64,000 nt of DNA from Blastobasis lacticolella (lineage: Eukaryota; Arthropoda; Insecta; Lepidoptera; Blastobasidae). The stretch is taken from positions 3,038,001-3,102,000 of the forward strand of contig LR990057.1 in the NCBI GenBank assembly GCA_905147135.1, written 5' to 3'. Position numbers and translations under genes: made by a program. Every line of letters begins with the position of its first letter. Positions within the stretch are counted from its first letter, which is position 1. The notes beneath the pieces are model-generated. The model made no database searches. It was given only the letters and a program-made list of their open reading frames with translations, and was not told the origin of the DNA. This document shows, piece by piece, positions 13,371 through 24,600 of this stretch.

Positions 13371-14990
13371 TACTAAAGACAATTAACAAAGCAATCTTGC
13401 AATGTTCATTGAGAATCTACAAGTGTACATCTGCGATTTGAAAATAAATTTTAGTGATGGGCGGTCTTAAGAATTAGATACGGTTTTTGGATTTAAAATA
13501 TATATCTCTATATATATCTCTTCTATACTTACACAAATTTTATCGCTTATTGTAGCAACCCTCTTCAGTGATTTTATAAATTTTCATAACTCTGAATGAA
13601 ATAAGGAACAAAATTGTACCTCTATAGACGTAAATAATTCTTTAAACTTTTTCATTTTCATTTTTCATTTCATTGGCCTTTAGTTTTTTAACAAGAATCC
13701 GCTGAGTTAGGAGTAGGTATAGACAATATTTTGGGCCAAATGGCGGGAGGTGACAGGTTTCATTTGTGACCCTAAAATGCCGATAAAGCTGAAGAAACAG
13801 GTCTATAAAACCATCATTAGAACTTCTCCCTTATACGGCAGGGAAACTTGGCCTCTACTAGAGTGACATAAGCAGGAGGTTCGCGTCACGCAAATGAAAA
13901 TTCTGCGTTGGATGTGTGGACTTTCACGGAAGGATACCGTGCGAAATGGCGTCTTGACGTTCATGACATCGCAGATTAGCTGCAAGAGTATCGGCGAATT
14001 ACGTAGGGAATAAATGTCTGGCTATAACACTCCCACCAGGCAGTGGAAGGAGAGGTAAGCGCTAGAAGCGATGGCTTGACGTCGCCGAAAATGATGCTAA
14101 TAAGGCACAAAAATCACGCTCTCACCACCAATAATGCCGCAAACCGAGAGATGTGGGCCAATAAGAGTAGGAAGGTGGACCCCAGCCCTTGCTTGCCACG
14201 CGGGAACTGATGATGATGACTGTACCAACAATATTATTTCATGCCATCCCAAATATGCAATCTCATGGAGTCAGAATCTTCAAATTCAGGCTTCGAGTAG
14301 AGTACGAGCTGAAATATATTCAATCAGGTAAAACAAGAGTTAGTTATTATCCCAAAAGTGTCTACTTTATATTATTAATATAAATATAGGATATTATCCA
14401 ATTCTATGTAGTAGTAGGTATTACATATGTACGTACTTACAATGACTAATTTTGAAGTAAGGATTAAAATGAATTTCCACGCTAAAAATCTCCAATCTTA
14501 AAATAAGCACTTACTTATTTATTTAAATTAGCCTGAATCATCCCACTGCTGGAAAAAGGCTTGGCAGTGGCTAAGGTCAAGTACCTGCTATTATTTCTTT
14601 ATTATATTTAATTTTTCGTCTTAAAGATTGTTAAAATTATTGTTTAATTCGTATGTGTAAATGGCTAGAAACCTTTTGTCAAATATATTATCGTGTAACC
14701 TAACCGATATCGACTGACCGATATACTAAATCACTTTAGATTCTATGTTTAAAAAATCTCAGAATAAATAACTCAACCTTTACTTGGTTTCTAATGCGAA
14801 TTCGGTTTGGCTTTATTTTCCAAGCGCACACCGTCACTAGGGCCAGAACAATGGCCCAATTGTAAGCTATAGAAAAAGACAGGTTGCCACTGTACTTAAA
14901 CGGGTGCGCGCAAGATAAGCCAAGTTAGTAAAAGGAGAAAATTTCCAAACACTTCCTGATAACGTTTCGTAATTTTTTATTCACCTAAAA
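13371..14990. other. gap between the two DUF229 genes
   Basis: Apart from the LINE 3' fragment at 13730-14240 and a short LINE-tail-like piece near 14523-14570 (CATCCCACTGCTGG), no exon or RNA gene was recognised. It holds the 5' flank of DUF229 copy 1 and the 3' flank of copy 2, since both genes run on the minus strand. Confidence 0.6.
13730..14240 (+). mobile_element. LINE 3' fragment (endonuclease-reverse transcriptase C-terminus)
   Basis: The plus strand reads in broken frames KLKKQVYKTIIRTSLLYGRETWPLLE and then QMKILRWMCGLSRKDTVRN, a pattern typical of the region after the RT domain of RTE-like elements. It ends near a GATGATGATGAC tract. No 5' part is present. Confidence 0.7.
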
Positions 14991-17900
14991 TTATTCATAT
15001 CTTACAACCGGCTTTAGAGTATAATATTCGCACAGACAGAACCTTTCATTAGCTTTGTCGAGGACACACCAAGTTGTGTTGCGGAACTGTGGTGTAATCA
15101 ACTGCGCCTCCACAACTTCATATTTATATTCACGATCTTCTAAATATTTATTAACAGTCGTTTCATATATCATGTCGTTAGACAGAACCATAACATATAC
15201 GTATGCCATTGACTTTTCGTCTTGGACAAAACTGTGGCTACTGAGTACTCTTTTCAGTATTGGTTCTTGGCAGACGGTGCCATTTTTCTTTAAAACCTCC
15301 TCTGCCATCGTTTTCAAATAAGTCAAAGATTTAACTGCGCCGTACATGGTGCCATAATCAAGTAAGTCCGCCGTCTCGAGATCTCGGCAAGCGCAAAGGT
15401 GTTCGCTGATTTCGGCATCTGCGCACGTCCTATCGTGAGACACATACTTTAGTACACTCGAACATTGAAGGCAATCTTTGGCTTTAGGATGTATTCTTTC
15501 GTGAGTGCTTAACTTCAGTATGTCCCAAAGGGTCAAGTATAAATCCATATGGGAAACAACACCGTGAGCATTGTCCTCTATGTTGGAGAATATATCATGA
15601 TGTTTCACTCTAAGATCGTCCGGCACATGAATGTATAACATCGGCAGACGATCTTCAAAATAAGATCTAATTTTCTTCCTGTAATAGCCGTCTATGCCGA
15701 TAGCACTATCGCCCATTCCGGTGTCACTGAAGAGAATAACGAACGTCTTATTGAGTCCTCCGGATTTTTTGAACTGTTTAAAGAAATGGAGCAAAGGTTG
15801 GTCCAACAATTTTGGTGACTCTCCAAAATGGTGCAAAGCGGCGATCCAAAAGAAGCCAAAGATAGCGTCGTGTTTGTATATTTTATCCAATTGGATTATG
15901 TAGTGGAGCATTTGTTCTGCAGAAGTCATTCGTTTGCTACAGATGGACGTTTTGTTTTCCGATGCCAGGAATAATGGTCTCATATAGTGATTGGTCGGAC
16001 GTTTCATGAACCCTGCAGTGTATCGATGAAATATACCCTCCCGGAAGGTGGTGTCTTCCCCGTAAGCCGTGGCATATCCTCTATTACGGAATTCGGTCCA
16101 AATGAATTGCTCATTGCATTCAGAAAGGTTCCCAATGCAGGTTTCGTTGCCAATAATGCTTCTTTTGCTACCGGTCAAAGTTGCCATCACGTTTTCTATT
16201 GGGTTTATGGATACCTAAAATAAGTGCAATGAAAAGTTGCATTACGAAAGAAATTAAGCTATTCATTAAGTCCTAAATGGAGCTCCCTACACAATGTTTA
16301 AGGATGTAATGAAACGCTTGGTAAATATCCGAAAAGTGTCATTAAAAATCAAGGTACATGGCGGCATTAGGATTCGAACCCAGTACCTTTCGCTTTTGAG
16401 ACAAAAATCCTTATCATAAAACATGTATGTAACTGAACATACCTTTTGAAATCCTTTAAAATCGAACCAATTTCCTTTTGACATAAATTTATGTGTCTTA
16501 GGCAGCGTGATTTGCGCTCTTGCTCTTGAGACGGCTTCTATGCCGATCATAATGACACTGTATGTCCGATTCGTCTCAGACGGTGGTGGCTTCTTTGGGT
16601 TTTTCCTATGATGATTTGGGAACACGCTCTCGTACCTAAAATCCCCAAATATACCCTCGTACGGTGATCTTTCCCAATAGTTATGCAGTACAGTCTTGGT
16701 ATGCCTATCCGGTGACTGCAGAAGACCGTAGATCGGCAGAGCGACAGTGAAGTAATCTTCGTACGCCAATTGCTTCCCATAGTAGCATTTCACGTTTATA
16801 AATTCGCTCGTTATATTAAGCCAAGTGGCGTTGCTGGTCATCGGTACGCACTCAGTGATCCTGTAATGCAAGGTCCGGTTCATATATAAGTACTACCTAG
16901 TACTAATATATCAACTAAAATTTGTAAGACAGACCTATGGATTTATGGATGTATGTTTCTACACAAAAAAACACAAATATGCAAGCGGGCCACCTGATGG
17001 AAAACGTTACCGCTGCCTATACACATTAGTAACACCAGAAGTGTCGACAATGCATTGCCCAGATTGCTCTAGCAGAAGAAAGGCAAATGCCCCTCTACTG
17101 TCAAGGCCAGGGTTCCCCAAAGATCCACCCCATGGATCACTAAACGGATTTTGATGAAGCATATCACGGGGAGTATCCTGAGTTGTTGGGTGGGCTAGTC
17201 CCTGCTGCCGAGTTTCACTACCGTACTACCCGCTACAAAGTTAAGTTCCATCCGTACCACCTGGTGGAGTGGCGGTTAATTACCATACGCTTTTTAAGAA
17301 AGCGTTATATTTTACGTAGCTCCCGATCAGTCTTGACCAGTCTCAGGGTCCCCAGAGGAAGTCCTCACTTCGCCAACGTTATTAAGAGACGCTCCTAACG
17401 GCTTTGTGCTGAAGTTCGACGAACCTCAAAGTACGAACCCAGTGAGATCCCGGTCTCTGCGTGCGTTGCTGCCTCTAGTCTAGGGTCGCTTCATATAGGC
17501 AAACCATCTGAAATGAGATATCGTGATTAAATTACTATTTAATTCCCAACCCGAACCTACATCAGTTTCTCGGAAACCCCCGTAAGCTGCAGGTACACGA
17601 AAGAGTAGCAGCAGGAGTCATATCCTTTCGTAATAAAGAACTCCACTTGTTTGTCATTGAGCCTTCTTAAGGACACGAAGCGCGGTGGGCAGGGTCCTTC
17701 AGATTTGGTTTTATTTGTTTCTGCCTTCACCTTTTGTGGCACGAACTTCGTGTGGTAGGCATGCTCGGGTATAGTGCAGCCGGTCGTTTGGATCAGAGAT
17801 TCGGAATGTCCTGGAAAATAAGATGTAATATTTTGAGGGAAGCGAGCAAGCGGGCCATACTACAACACCCAGGGATTCGCGAATGCGTCGCCGGCTTGTG

Positions 17901-18318
17901 AGGTAGGTGTGGGCTTGTTTCTTAAAGTGTGTTTTGGTAATTATTGGGATTAGTGACGCGTCCGTGGCCGAGTGGTTACGATAACCGACTCGATAGCGAG
18001 AGGTACCAGGTTCGAATACCACTGCGACCATGTACCAATGACCCTTTTCTAAGTTACGTACATAAGTTGAATGCCAGCTGAGACTCTTACGGTGAAGGAC
18101 AACGATATGAGAATAGCGATATCAAAGCGGTCTGTAGGATTAATGGATCTTGTTTTAGAAGGGGAGCGCAAAAAAGAACAGGTTATGAAAATATTGGGAA
18201 CTGTATTTAACATCATTAACATACAATTTTTTAAACATTATTAACATAACTGTATTAACATACCCTGTCCAATAAGGAAGACCAATGATATTGCCGGTAA
18301 ACACTTTGTAACTTGCAT
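14991..18318 (-). CDS. DUF229 family secreted protein, copy 2 (about 648 aa)
   Basis: Exons 18318-18264, 17810-17561, 16860-16443 and 16214-14991 (TAA), with the same intron phases (1, 2, 0) as copy 1. The 55-base first exon encodes MQVTKCLPAISLVFLIGQG, a good signal peptide, and has a perfect GTATGT donor. The acceptor of exon 3 (ATTACAG before GATCAC) was chosen because every upstream acceptor in the right phase meets a stop. Core motifs are VIMIGIEAVSRARA, ATLTGSKRSI, FGFFWIAALHHFG, FVILFSDTGMGDS and EDRLPMLYIHVP. The C-terminal Cys-rich block matches copy 1 (RTCADAEI, LCACRDLE, CLCEYY). The metal-site Asp of IGxD is Glu here, the following Thr/Ser is Ala, and the usual SDHG is SDTG, so catalysis is doubtful. 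Function is unknown. Confidence 0.9.
16350..16402 (-). repeat. short tRNA-like SINE head fragment
   Basis: GGCGGCATTAGGATTCGAAC, continuing to CCCAGTACC, is a B-box region as in SINE family A. Without the body it is a fragment, not a tRNA gene. It lies in intron 3 of DUF229 copy 2. Confidence 0.5.
16978..17150 (-). repeat. interspersed repeat family R, copy
   Basis: GCAAGCGGGCCACCTGATGG starts the copy. It continues with AATGCATTGCCC and ends AGGGTTCCCCAAAG with CACCCCATGGA. It is the inverse of the copies at 41853-42044 and 46452-46640. It lies in intron 2 of DUF229 copy 2. Confidence 0.75.
17957..18118 (+). repeat. SINE family A copy 4, 3' truncated
   Basis: Good A box (CCGTGGCCGAGTGGTTACG) and B box (CAGGTTCGAATACCACTGCG), then the body as far as CTCTTACGGTGAAGGACAAC. 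It lies in intron 1 of DUF229 copy 2, opposite to the gene. Confidence 0.85.
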
Positions 18319-18572
18319 GGTTACTAGTCGAGGAATAGTGCACTAATAAAATATATCTTCAAAACTATTCGGATTTTCTTTCATCTGTTTGTTATTATTT
18401 ATTTATTACTCGCTATTATGTTACAGCATTCCAAATAGTGGCCAGGGTTGCACATGACAACACACTCGGATTAAAGAAAATATTTAAGTTGACTCTACAG
18501 TTTTCTTTCTAAACGGTACCTAACAAATGTATTTCAGAATAATTTGCTGATAAGGTGATGATGACATTTATA

Positions 18573-19253
18573 GTAGGGGTCGGAAACCGGGATACCGGAT
18601 ACCGAATATACATAAAAATACGCTTTCACTATACCGGTATTCATTTTACAGAAACCGGTTTTTTTTTCAGTATTTTCGGTATCAATAAAAATAAAATGTT
18701 TGCACTATTATAATATTATTCCTAGACTTCTTATGGATTAGAAATATTATATTTAAAATTATTATCCTAGTCAAAACGTTCGTAACTAATTTATGTTGCA
18801 ACTGACGGTTGGTCTGGCTGGCCGACTTATTCAGAGCCTCAGAGGTCGTAACGAATTTTCTTAGTCTTAGACAGTTCTTACAGACGCATCTAATTGGTTC
18901 TGGATTCAGACCGGCAAAACGAATAGTGGTTTGCTTCAACAGAATTTTCTCAAATAGCTACTATAGCAAAAAAAGCGACTTATGAATGCAAAATCTGCAA
19001 TAGGGGAAAATTAAAATTAGGTTTTTTTTCTAAAAATCTAATTGTTTGGGAGAAGCTAGGCATTTGAGGTACTATTTAAGTATGTCTATGGGTTTTGTGC
19101 AATAAAGAATAAAAAAATGAAAAGTTTATAATAAATTACTAACAACTTCTCCAAATCCCAAAAATATCGAAAATACCGGAATCCCGGTATTGACCTCATG
19201 TCAATGCCGAAAATCCCGGTTTTGAAAAGATATACCGGTATTGCGACCCCTAC
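18573..19253. mobile_element. non-autonomous DNA transposon, hAT-like, with CCGGTA-rich ends
   Basis: The ends are inverted: GTAGGGGTCGGAAACCGGG on the left and CCGGTATTGCGACCCCTAC on the right. The motifs ACCGGTA and CCCGGTAT recur inside both ends. GGGGTCG-type ends fit hAT elements. No clear 8-bp target duplication could be matched at the borders, and no transposase is encoded. Confidence 0.6.
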
Positions 19254-19877
19254 AGACGACCTCAAGCCGCGCTAATATCCCTTGATCTTACTTGCGCCAT
19301 TTGGGGTAGAGACAATGCCAGGAGGCCAAGCGCCTGAAAGATCTTCCAGGACTTATCCGCACGCCTGATCGAGACGGCTGGCGACCCACGGGCTTGCGCG
19401 TACCTCGGCCAGCGCTTGAGTTTGGCCATACAAAGAGAAACGCCATCAGCGTCCTAGGAACAATCCCAATTGGCAGCGATTTGGAGGCACTCATTGTAGG
19501 TACATAGTTCTTACTATTAGTAATAAATATCAGTTTTACTCATTTAACCAAAGTTTGGTATGCAAAAGGACGGTTCATAAGAATAATATAATGAACATGT
19601 CATGAAATTAATTGAATAGTCACGTTAAGTAAGGTAATAAAATATCAAAATTACATGTAGTACCTATGTCAACTAAATTTATAAGTAGGTGCATAATAAT
19701 AATTGAAACCGCTGATTAAATTCATAGCATTGCTAACCCTAACGTTTAAATAAGAACAGCATTTAATAACAAAACGAGAATGGATCGTTGCTTAGTTGAT
19801 TGACGAACGTATATGTATATTCTTTCTCTGATGTTATTACGACTTGATCATCTTGGCGTTAATGTCCCGGTTTTGTT

Positions 19878-20201
19878 GTCGCGCACGAAGGCCCGTGATC
19901 CGCCTTGACCATGATCCAGGGTTTGGCAGATCAGTTAATTACTGTAACGCGACTGCCATCAGACTTCCGTGAACTTGAACAGGGGAATCTGACCAGATTG
20001 GATCATGGTTACACATTCAGGTGACTGTATGTGCAGGATTCATCACGTTGTTATTTATATCCGTCACCGTAAAAGCATCGGTTAGTGTTCAAGTAATGTA
20101 AACAACTCAAAAAAGAGGCATTGGTACATGGCTTCACTGGGGTTTGAACCCGAGACCTCAGGGTACGAGTCTTACCCCTTAACCACTGGCGCACCAATTT
20201 T
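19878..20201 (-). repeat. SINE family A copy 5
   Basis: Inverted copy. It starts with the tail (CGACTGCCATCAGACTTCCG, GACCAGATTGGATCATGGTT) and ends with the tRNA-like head (GGGTTTGAACCCGAGACCTC, TTAACCACTGGCGCACC). The B box is intact. Confidence 0.85.
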
Positions 20202-20929
20202 ATTATGTCTTATTGCATAATTATTGTATCGTACCTACGCATGGTTGTTTAACAGAAAAGTTATACGTACTCTTATATTATAAAAGTGGAAACTGCTTCC
20301 TAGATTCTTGGGTCCACCTAATCTGTCGCAGACAGATGGTTAAATTAGCCGTTCAATTAAACGGCTACCTGTTTAAACGATTATTCAAATGAAAATTAGC
20401 CAATTTCATAAAATTTTAAAGTAAAGTTTAAACAATGACATTACCCTGAATCCACGGAGCTCCTCCATACACTGTTACAACGCTAACTTAACCACAATAA
20501 CCTCAAACAATATTAATAGTATGTATTGGTTTTGCATCGGCTACAGGAGTTGCAGCGAATGGTGAAGCCCGTACCAAGCCGTTCGACTGAGATTCAGAAA
20601 AAATTATGCAACTCTGATGTCAAGGCAATTTTGGAAGCCTGAGTTTCCTCTTGGTTTTATGTAAGCCTTTGTTCCCTCTGCAAGAGAACTCAAGAAATAA
20701 GGGCGCTAAGTGCAAGATAAGAATTTGCTGGCGAGGTTATCGACTTGAACTTGCACTATCGTGCTGTACAGCTCGACTACATCTGATAGGTTGCTACGAA
20801 ATGAAATCGAGTAAGTCGTACAGTCGACTCGTTTAGGTGTTTGTGAAGTAATTAGTGTTTGTGAAAACCTAAACTGAATAAACGTATTTGATTTTATTAG
20901 GTTGCACGCGGCACGAATTATGCTTGCTT

Positions 20930-21069
20930 GGACAAATTCACACAGCACTATCTGGCCACAAAGTAAGCAAAGCTTGTGTTATGGGTGTTAGCCACTGCTA
21001 AACTATTATCTTTTTTTTTTCTTTTATCAGATCGGTTGTGAACCAACTGAACCACTTAAGTCGTCCAAA
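20930..21069 (-). repeat. SINE family B fragment with part of the head
   Basis: GACAAATTCACACAGCACTA and TAAGCAAAGCTTGTGTTATG mark the body. CCAACTGAACCACTTAAGTC resembles the head of the full copy at 44275-44525. The middle is shortened. Confidence 0.65.
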
Positions 21070-21099
21070 TAAAAAAATTCATTTTTTTTTTTTTTTTAT

Positions 21100-21247
21100 T
21101 ATTTTGACATTAAATATCTCTTTCAATCGTCAAAAAGGAGGAGGGTAGGAAAGTAGGAAGGAAACACACAGTGACATGCTGACCTATGGCCGCAGCAAAC
21201 CCACCCCACGCCAACGACGACCGGACCGTGCTCGACAATGCCAGACA
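21100..21247 (+). repeat. repeat family T, copy 1
   Basis: AAATATCTCTTTCAATCGTC followed by GGAGGAGGGTAGGAAAGTAG and GGAAACACACAGTGACATGC. Closely similar blocks lie at 22044-22128 and 57235-57425. Function is unknown; it may be part of a LINE 3' UTR. Confidence 0.65.
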
Positions 21248-21610
21248 ATAAAGTCGTACATTGAGCCTTGGGGCATCAGTAGCGTCTGTAGTGTGGACAT
21301 CCTCCGTGGACTAAATGATGATAATGCTGATGATAAGATTGCTTTATTTATTAGTATTTGGGTACCTCATTAACAAACAAAAAGAAAAAACAAAAAAATA
21401 GGTAACAGACGGTAAAAGGAGATCGTGATCGCAATTAAAACAAAACAAAATTCGACAGATCATCACAAGTACTGACGCATTTAAATGGACCGAGTAATAC
21501 GAATCGTGACTAATATGTTATGTACCTACTACCGGTTGTTCCCCCGCGAAACTTGTTTAGTGCCAAAGACGAATGAACACCACTATCAAGTCAGTGGTGT
21601 AACCGGCAAG

Positions 21611-24600
21611 ATGGTTACAGAACGTGTGTCGACCTTATTAACTTACATCGCTTGCTTCGTGTTATTAGAAGGAATTGGGGCTTACGAGATTCCTGATGTG
21701 AAATTTGAAGTGCTGTCCAAGGGGTTCAGAGCTTCTATACCAGGTAAGAAGGATGTTTTATTAAAATTTATATATTTGAGGATTGTGATTTCTACATAAA
21801 CAAAAGTAAACAAGTGTTCTTGTTTGTTTGTTCTTATCGGTAGCTGTCTACATGGTCAACAGTCCAATTAATCTGTATAATTTCGTTAGTGCATACCTAA
21901 TTAGTAGCATTATCTGCAGGTAACGGTACCTGTGTTAGCTAAATAACAGGAAAACTTCGTACATTTATTCCGATTGTTCGTTGTTGCCTTTCCTTGTTAT
22001 AAGTAATTCACTTTGACCAAACTAAGTTCTAGCTTTTATTCACATCAAATCAAAATTTATTTATTGAGGTGGACATTACATATCTGTTTCAATCGTCAAA
22101 GAGGAAAGTAGGAAGGAAACACACAGTGACTTATTATACACACAGATATTCATTTATTCTTAATAATGTTGATCTGGATGCCTTCAAGGCTAGAGTGAAT
22201 AGGCTGTTCCGAAACAGGTATGCTTCATCTTCGGCCGCATCGTCACTTACCAACAGGTGAGATGGTAGTCAAATGCCTGTCTTGTATAATATAAAAAAAG
22301 AAAAAAGTTAGGTCCAAGTATAGGGTAGGCAACGTCATTGTGCATAATTATAGGCCAATAGCTGAGTACCTTTCCTAAAAATCAACAATACTTACCTCTG
22401 TATACGTACTCAGGTACTCAAATGTTTCAAAGAGCTGGCTACATTAGTAGTATCATCTGACTACATTATAGCCTCCACACTAGGATCATACATCTTAGTG
22501 TGGAGGCTATAATAATCTTTCCATTTATCTGTAGCACTAGTTGATGTACTGGAAACGTGTAACAACATAATATGTATTAATTTGTTTTTTTTTCAATAAA
22601 CGTATTTGTATTGTATTGGTATTAAGAATATAGGTACTGCACGAGTGCGGTAATTTGTAAAAGATAAGCACGCGGTCTCCAAATCGTATGGAAAAATAAG
22701 TTACGTCTTCAACAGTGATTTGTCTACTCCTCTTAGTTGTTTAAAAAAGTACTTTAGTAGCTTCCGATTAACAATTATTTGGAACTTCCAGATGACAAGA
22801 ACATAGCACTATTCGTCTTCCAAGGCAACTTGAATGGAGGGATATCGAAGAACGATGTGGGTTCCATCAGTGGTGAAGTGACACAGGCCACAAATGGACG
22901 ATGGGTGTTTGAGGATACAAATATTGACTTGAAAATTGGAGATGTCATCAACTATTATGTGTTCGTGTCCGTGAACAGTGTCGGTTATATCAAGGACAAC
23001 CTCAGTTACAAAGTATCTGGTAAGTTACATTTTCTGGTCTTTCTGGTAGATAATTCGGGAGTGAGAGCCCTTTCTACAAAAGTTGCAGGTACTTTAAAAT
23101 TTGAAAGAAAATCTTAAAGCTCTATCAATTTTGAAACGATATATTTTAACGAAAACCTGACAAACCACAGACATAGATATTGGTTTCTAAAGTGCATCTA
23201 CAAAATTTCATAGGCTTTCATCATCATCGTCAGCCTATACTAGTCTATTGCTGGACATAGGCGCGCCCAATGAGCGCCGATGGACCCTGTCCTCGGCTGG
23301 CGCATCCAGAATCCACCCCAGCCTTTCGCAAATCGTCACTCCACCGGGCCAGAGGGCGTCCCACATTACGCTTACCGTTTACATAGGCTTTAATTGGTTA
23401 ATTTTGAAAACAAGACCAAACTTGATTATATGGAGCACGATCGAGCGGTACTCCTCTAAACCTTGCAATACATTGCGCAGACCGCCCCGACCCCGTCACC
23501 CAACCGCCGGCGGACTGCAAGCCGACGCTGACTCGCGTGCGCGGCGGCCGCGCCTGCGCCGGCCAGACCATCTTCGAGGATAACTTCGACAGCCTCAGCG
23601 AGAGCGTGTGGATCATGGAGCAGTACATACCTGCTGCGCATCCGGTTTGTTGGGATTGTCTTTGCTTTTTCTGTATTTGATTAGGAGCTATCGTTATTGG
23701 CAACAGCGTTCGATCATGGTTGTACGATGGACGTCTCCCGACCAATAGGAGACCTTAAGACCGCTCGTCGCACGACCATAGTAGCATGACCGTTGCAAAT
23801 TAGGACAGCGCCTTTTACTAATCATCTTAGCGTCAATATCCCGGTTGTGTCACGCGCAAGGGCCCGGGGTCCACCTTGACTATTCTGGATTTTGCAGACC
23901 AGGTAACTACCTAATTACAGGAGCGACTGCCATCTGACCGACGTGACCCTGTTTATTTATTTCATCAGCACAATCAACAGGGGAACCTGACCATTTGGTT
24001 TATGCTTACACATTTAGTTGCCTTTAGTGCAGGTTTGCTCGCGATATTTTCGATCACCGAAAAAGCAATAGTTAGTATTCATCTAACGTATAAGTCAAAA
24101 AATGTCATTGGTCCATCGCGGCACTGGGGATACCTCTCGCTTACGAGTTCAAACTGTTAGCTTTAATCTATCTTTCTCTCTTTGATCGAGCGCCTAGACG
24201 TGATCTTGTAAATAAATATCTAGGATAACTTTAATATCGAGAGCATATGGATCGTAAATCACTATTTACCCGCTGCGCATCCAGTTTACTGGGATGGCTT
24301 GTTTTTATTGCCTAGTCCAGGGGTGCCCAAACTTTTCCGGGACGAGGCGAGGCCCACGTTTGATTATTTATTTAACTCTACTATACACAATAAAACATAA
24401 AGGAAAAAACATCATTATACTGCTTATTTCTAAAAATTAATGTAATATTTGATATTTTGTCGTGGCGCCCTGCCTAGAAGGAATATTGTGCAATTATTCC
24501 AGATATAGACAAAAAATAACTATGGCAATCTGAGACTCATCATCATCATGTCTCCTGCTGGGCAAGAGGTTTCTACAAAGGCTCCACGGGGCTGTACCAT

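Larger units (their letters stand above)
19254..21610. other. intergenic region upstream of the second betaGRP gene
   Basis: Contains SINE A copy 5, a SINE B fragment and a family-T fragment. 19280-19500 is GC-rich and may be an old retroelement coding remnant. The bases just before the ATG at 21611 show no convincing TATA box. No further gene was recognised. Confidence 0.5.

Noticed and set aside
19288..19494. Minus-strand open frame of 68 codons
   Set aside because: No recognisable domain; the plus strand of the same stretch looks more like a broken retroelement coding piece. Too weak to call.
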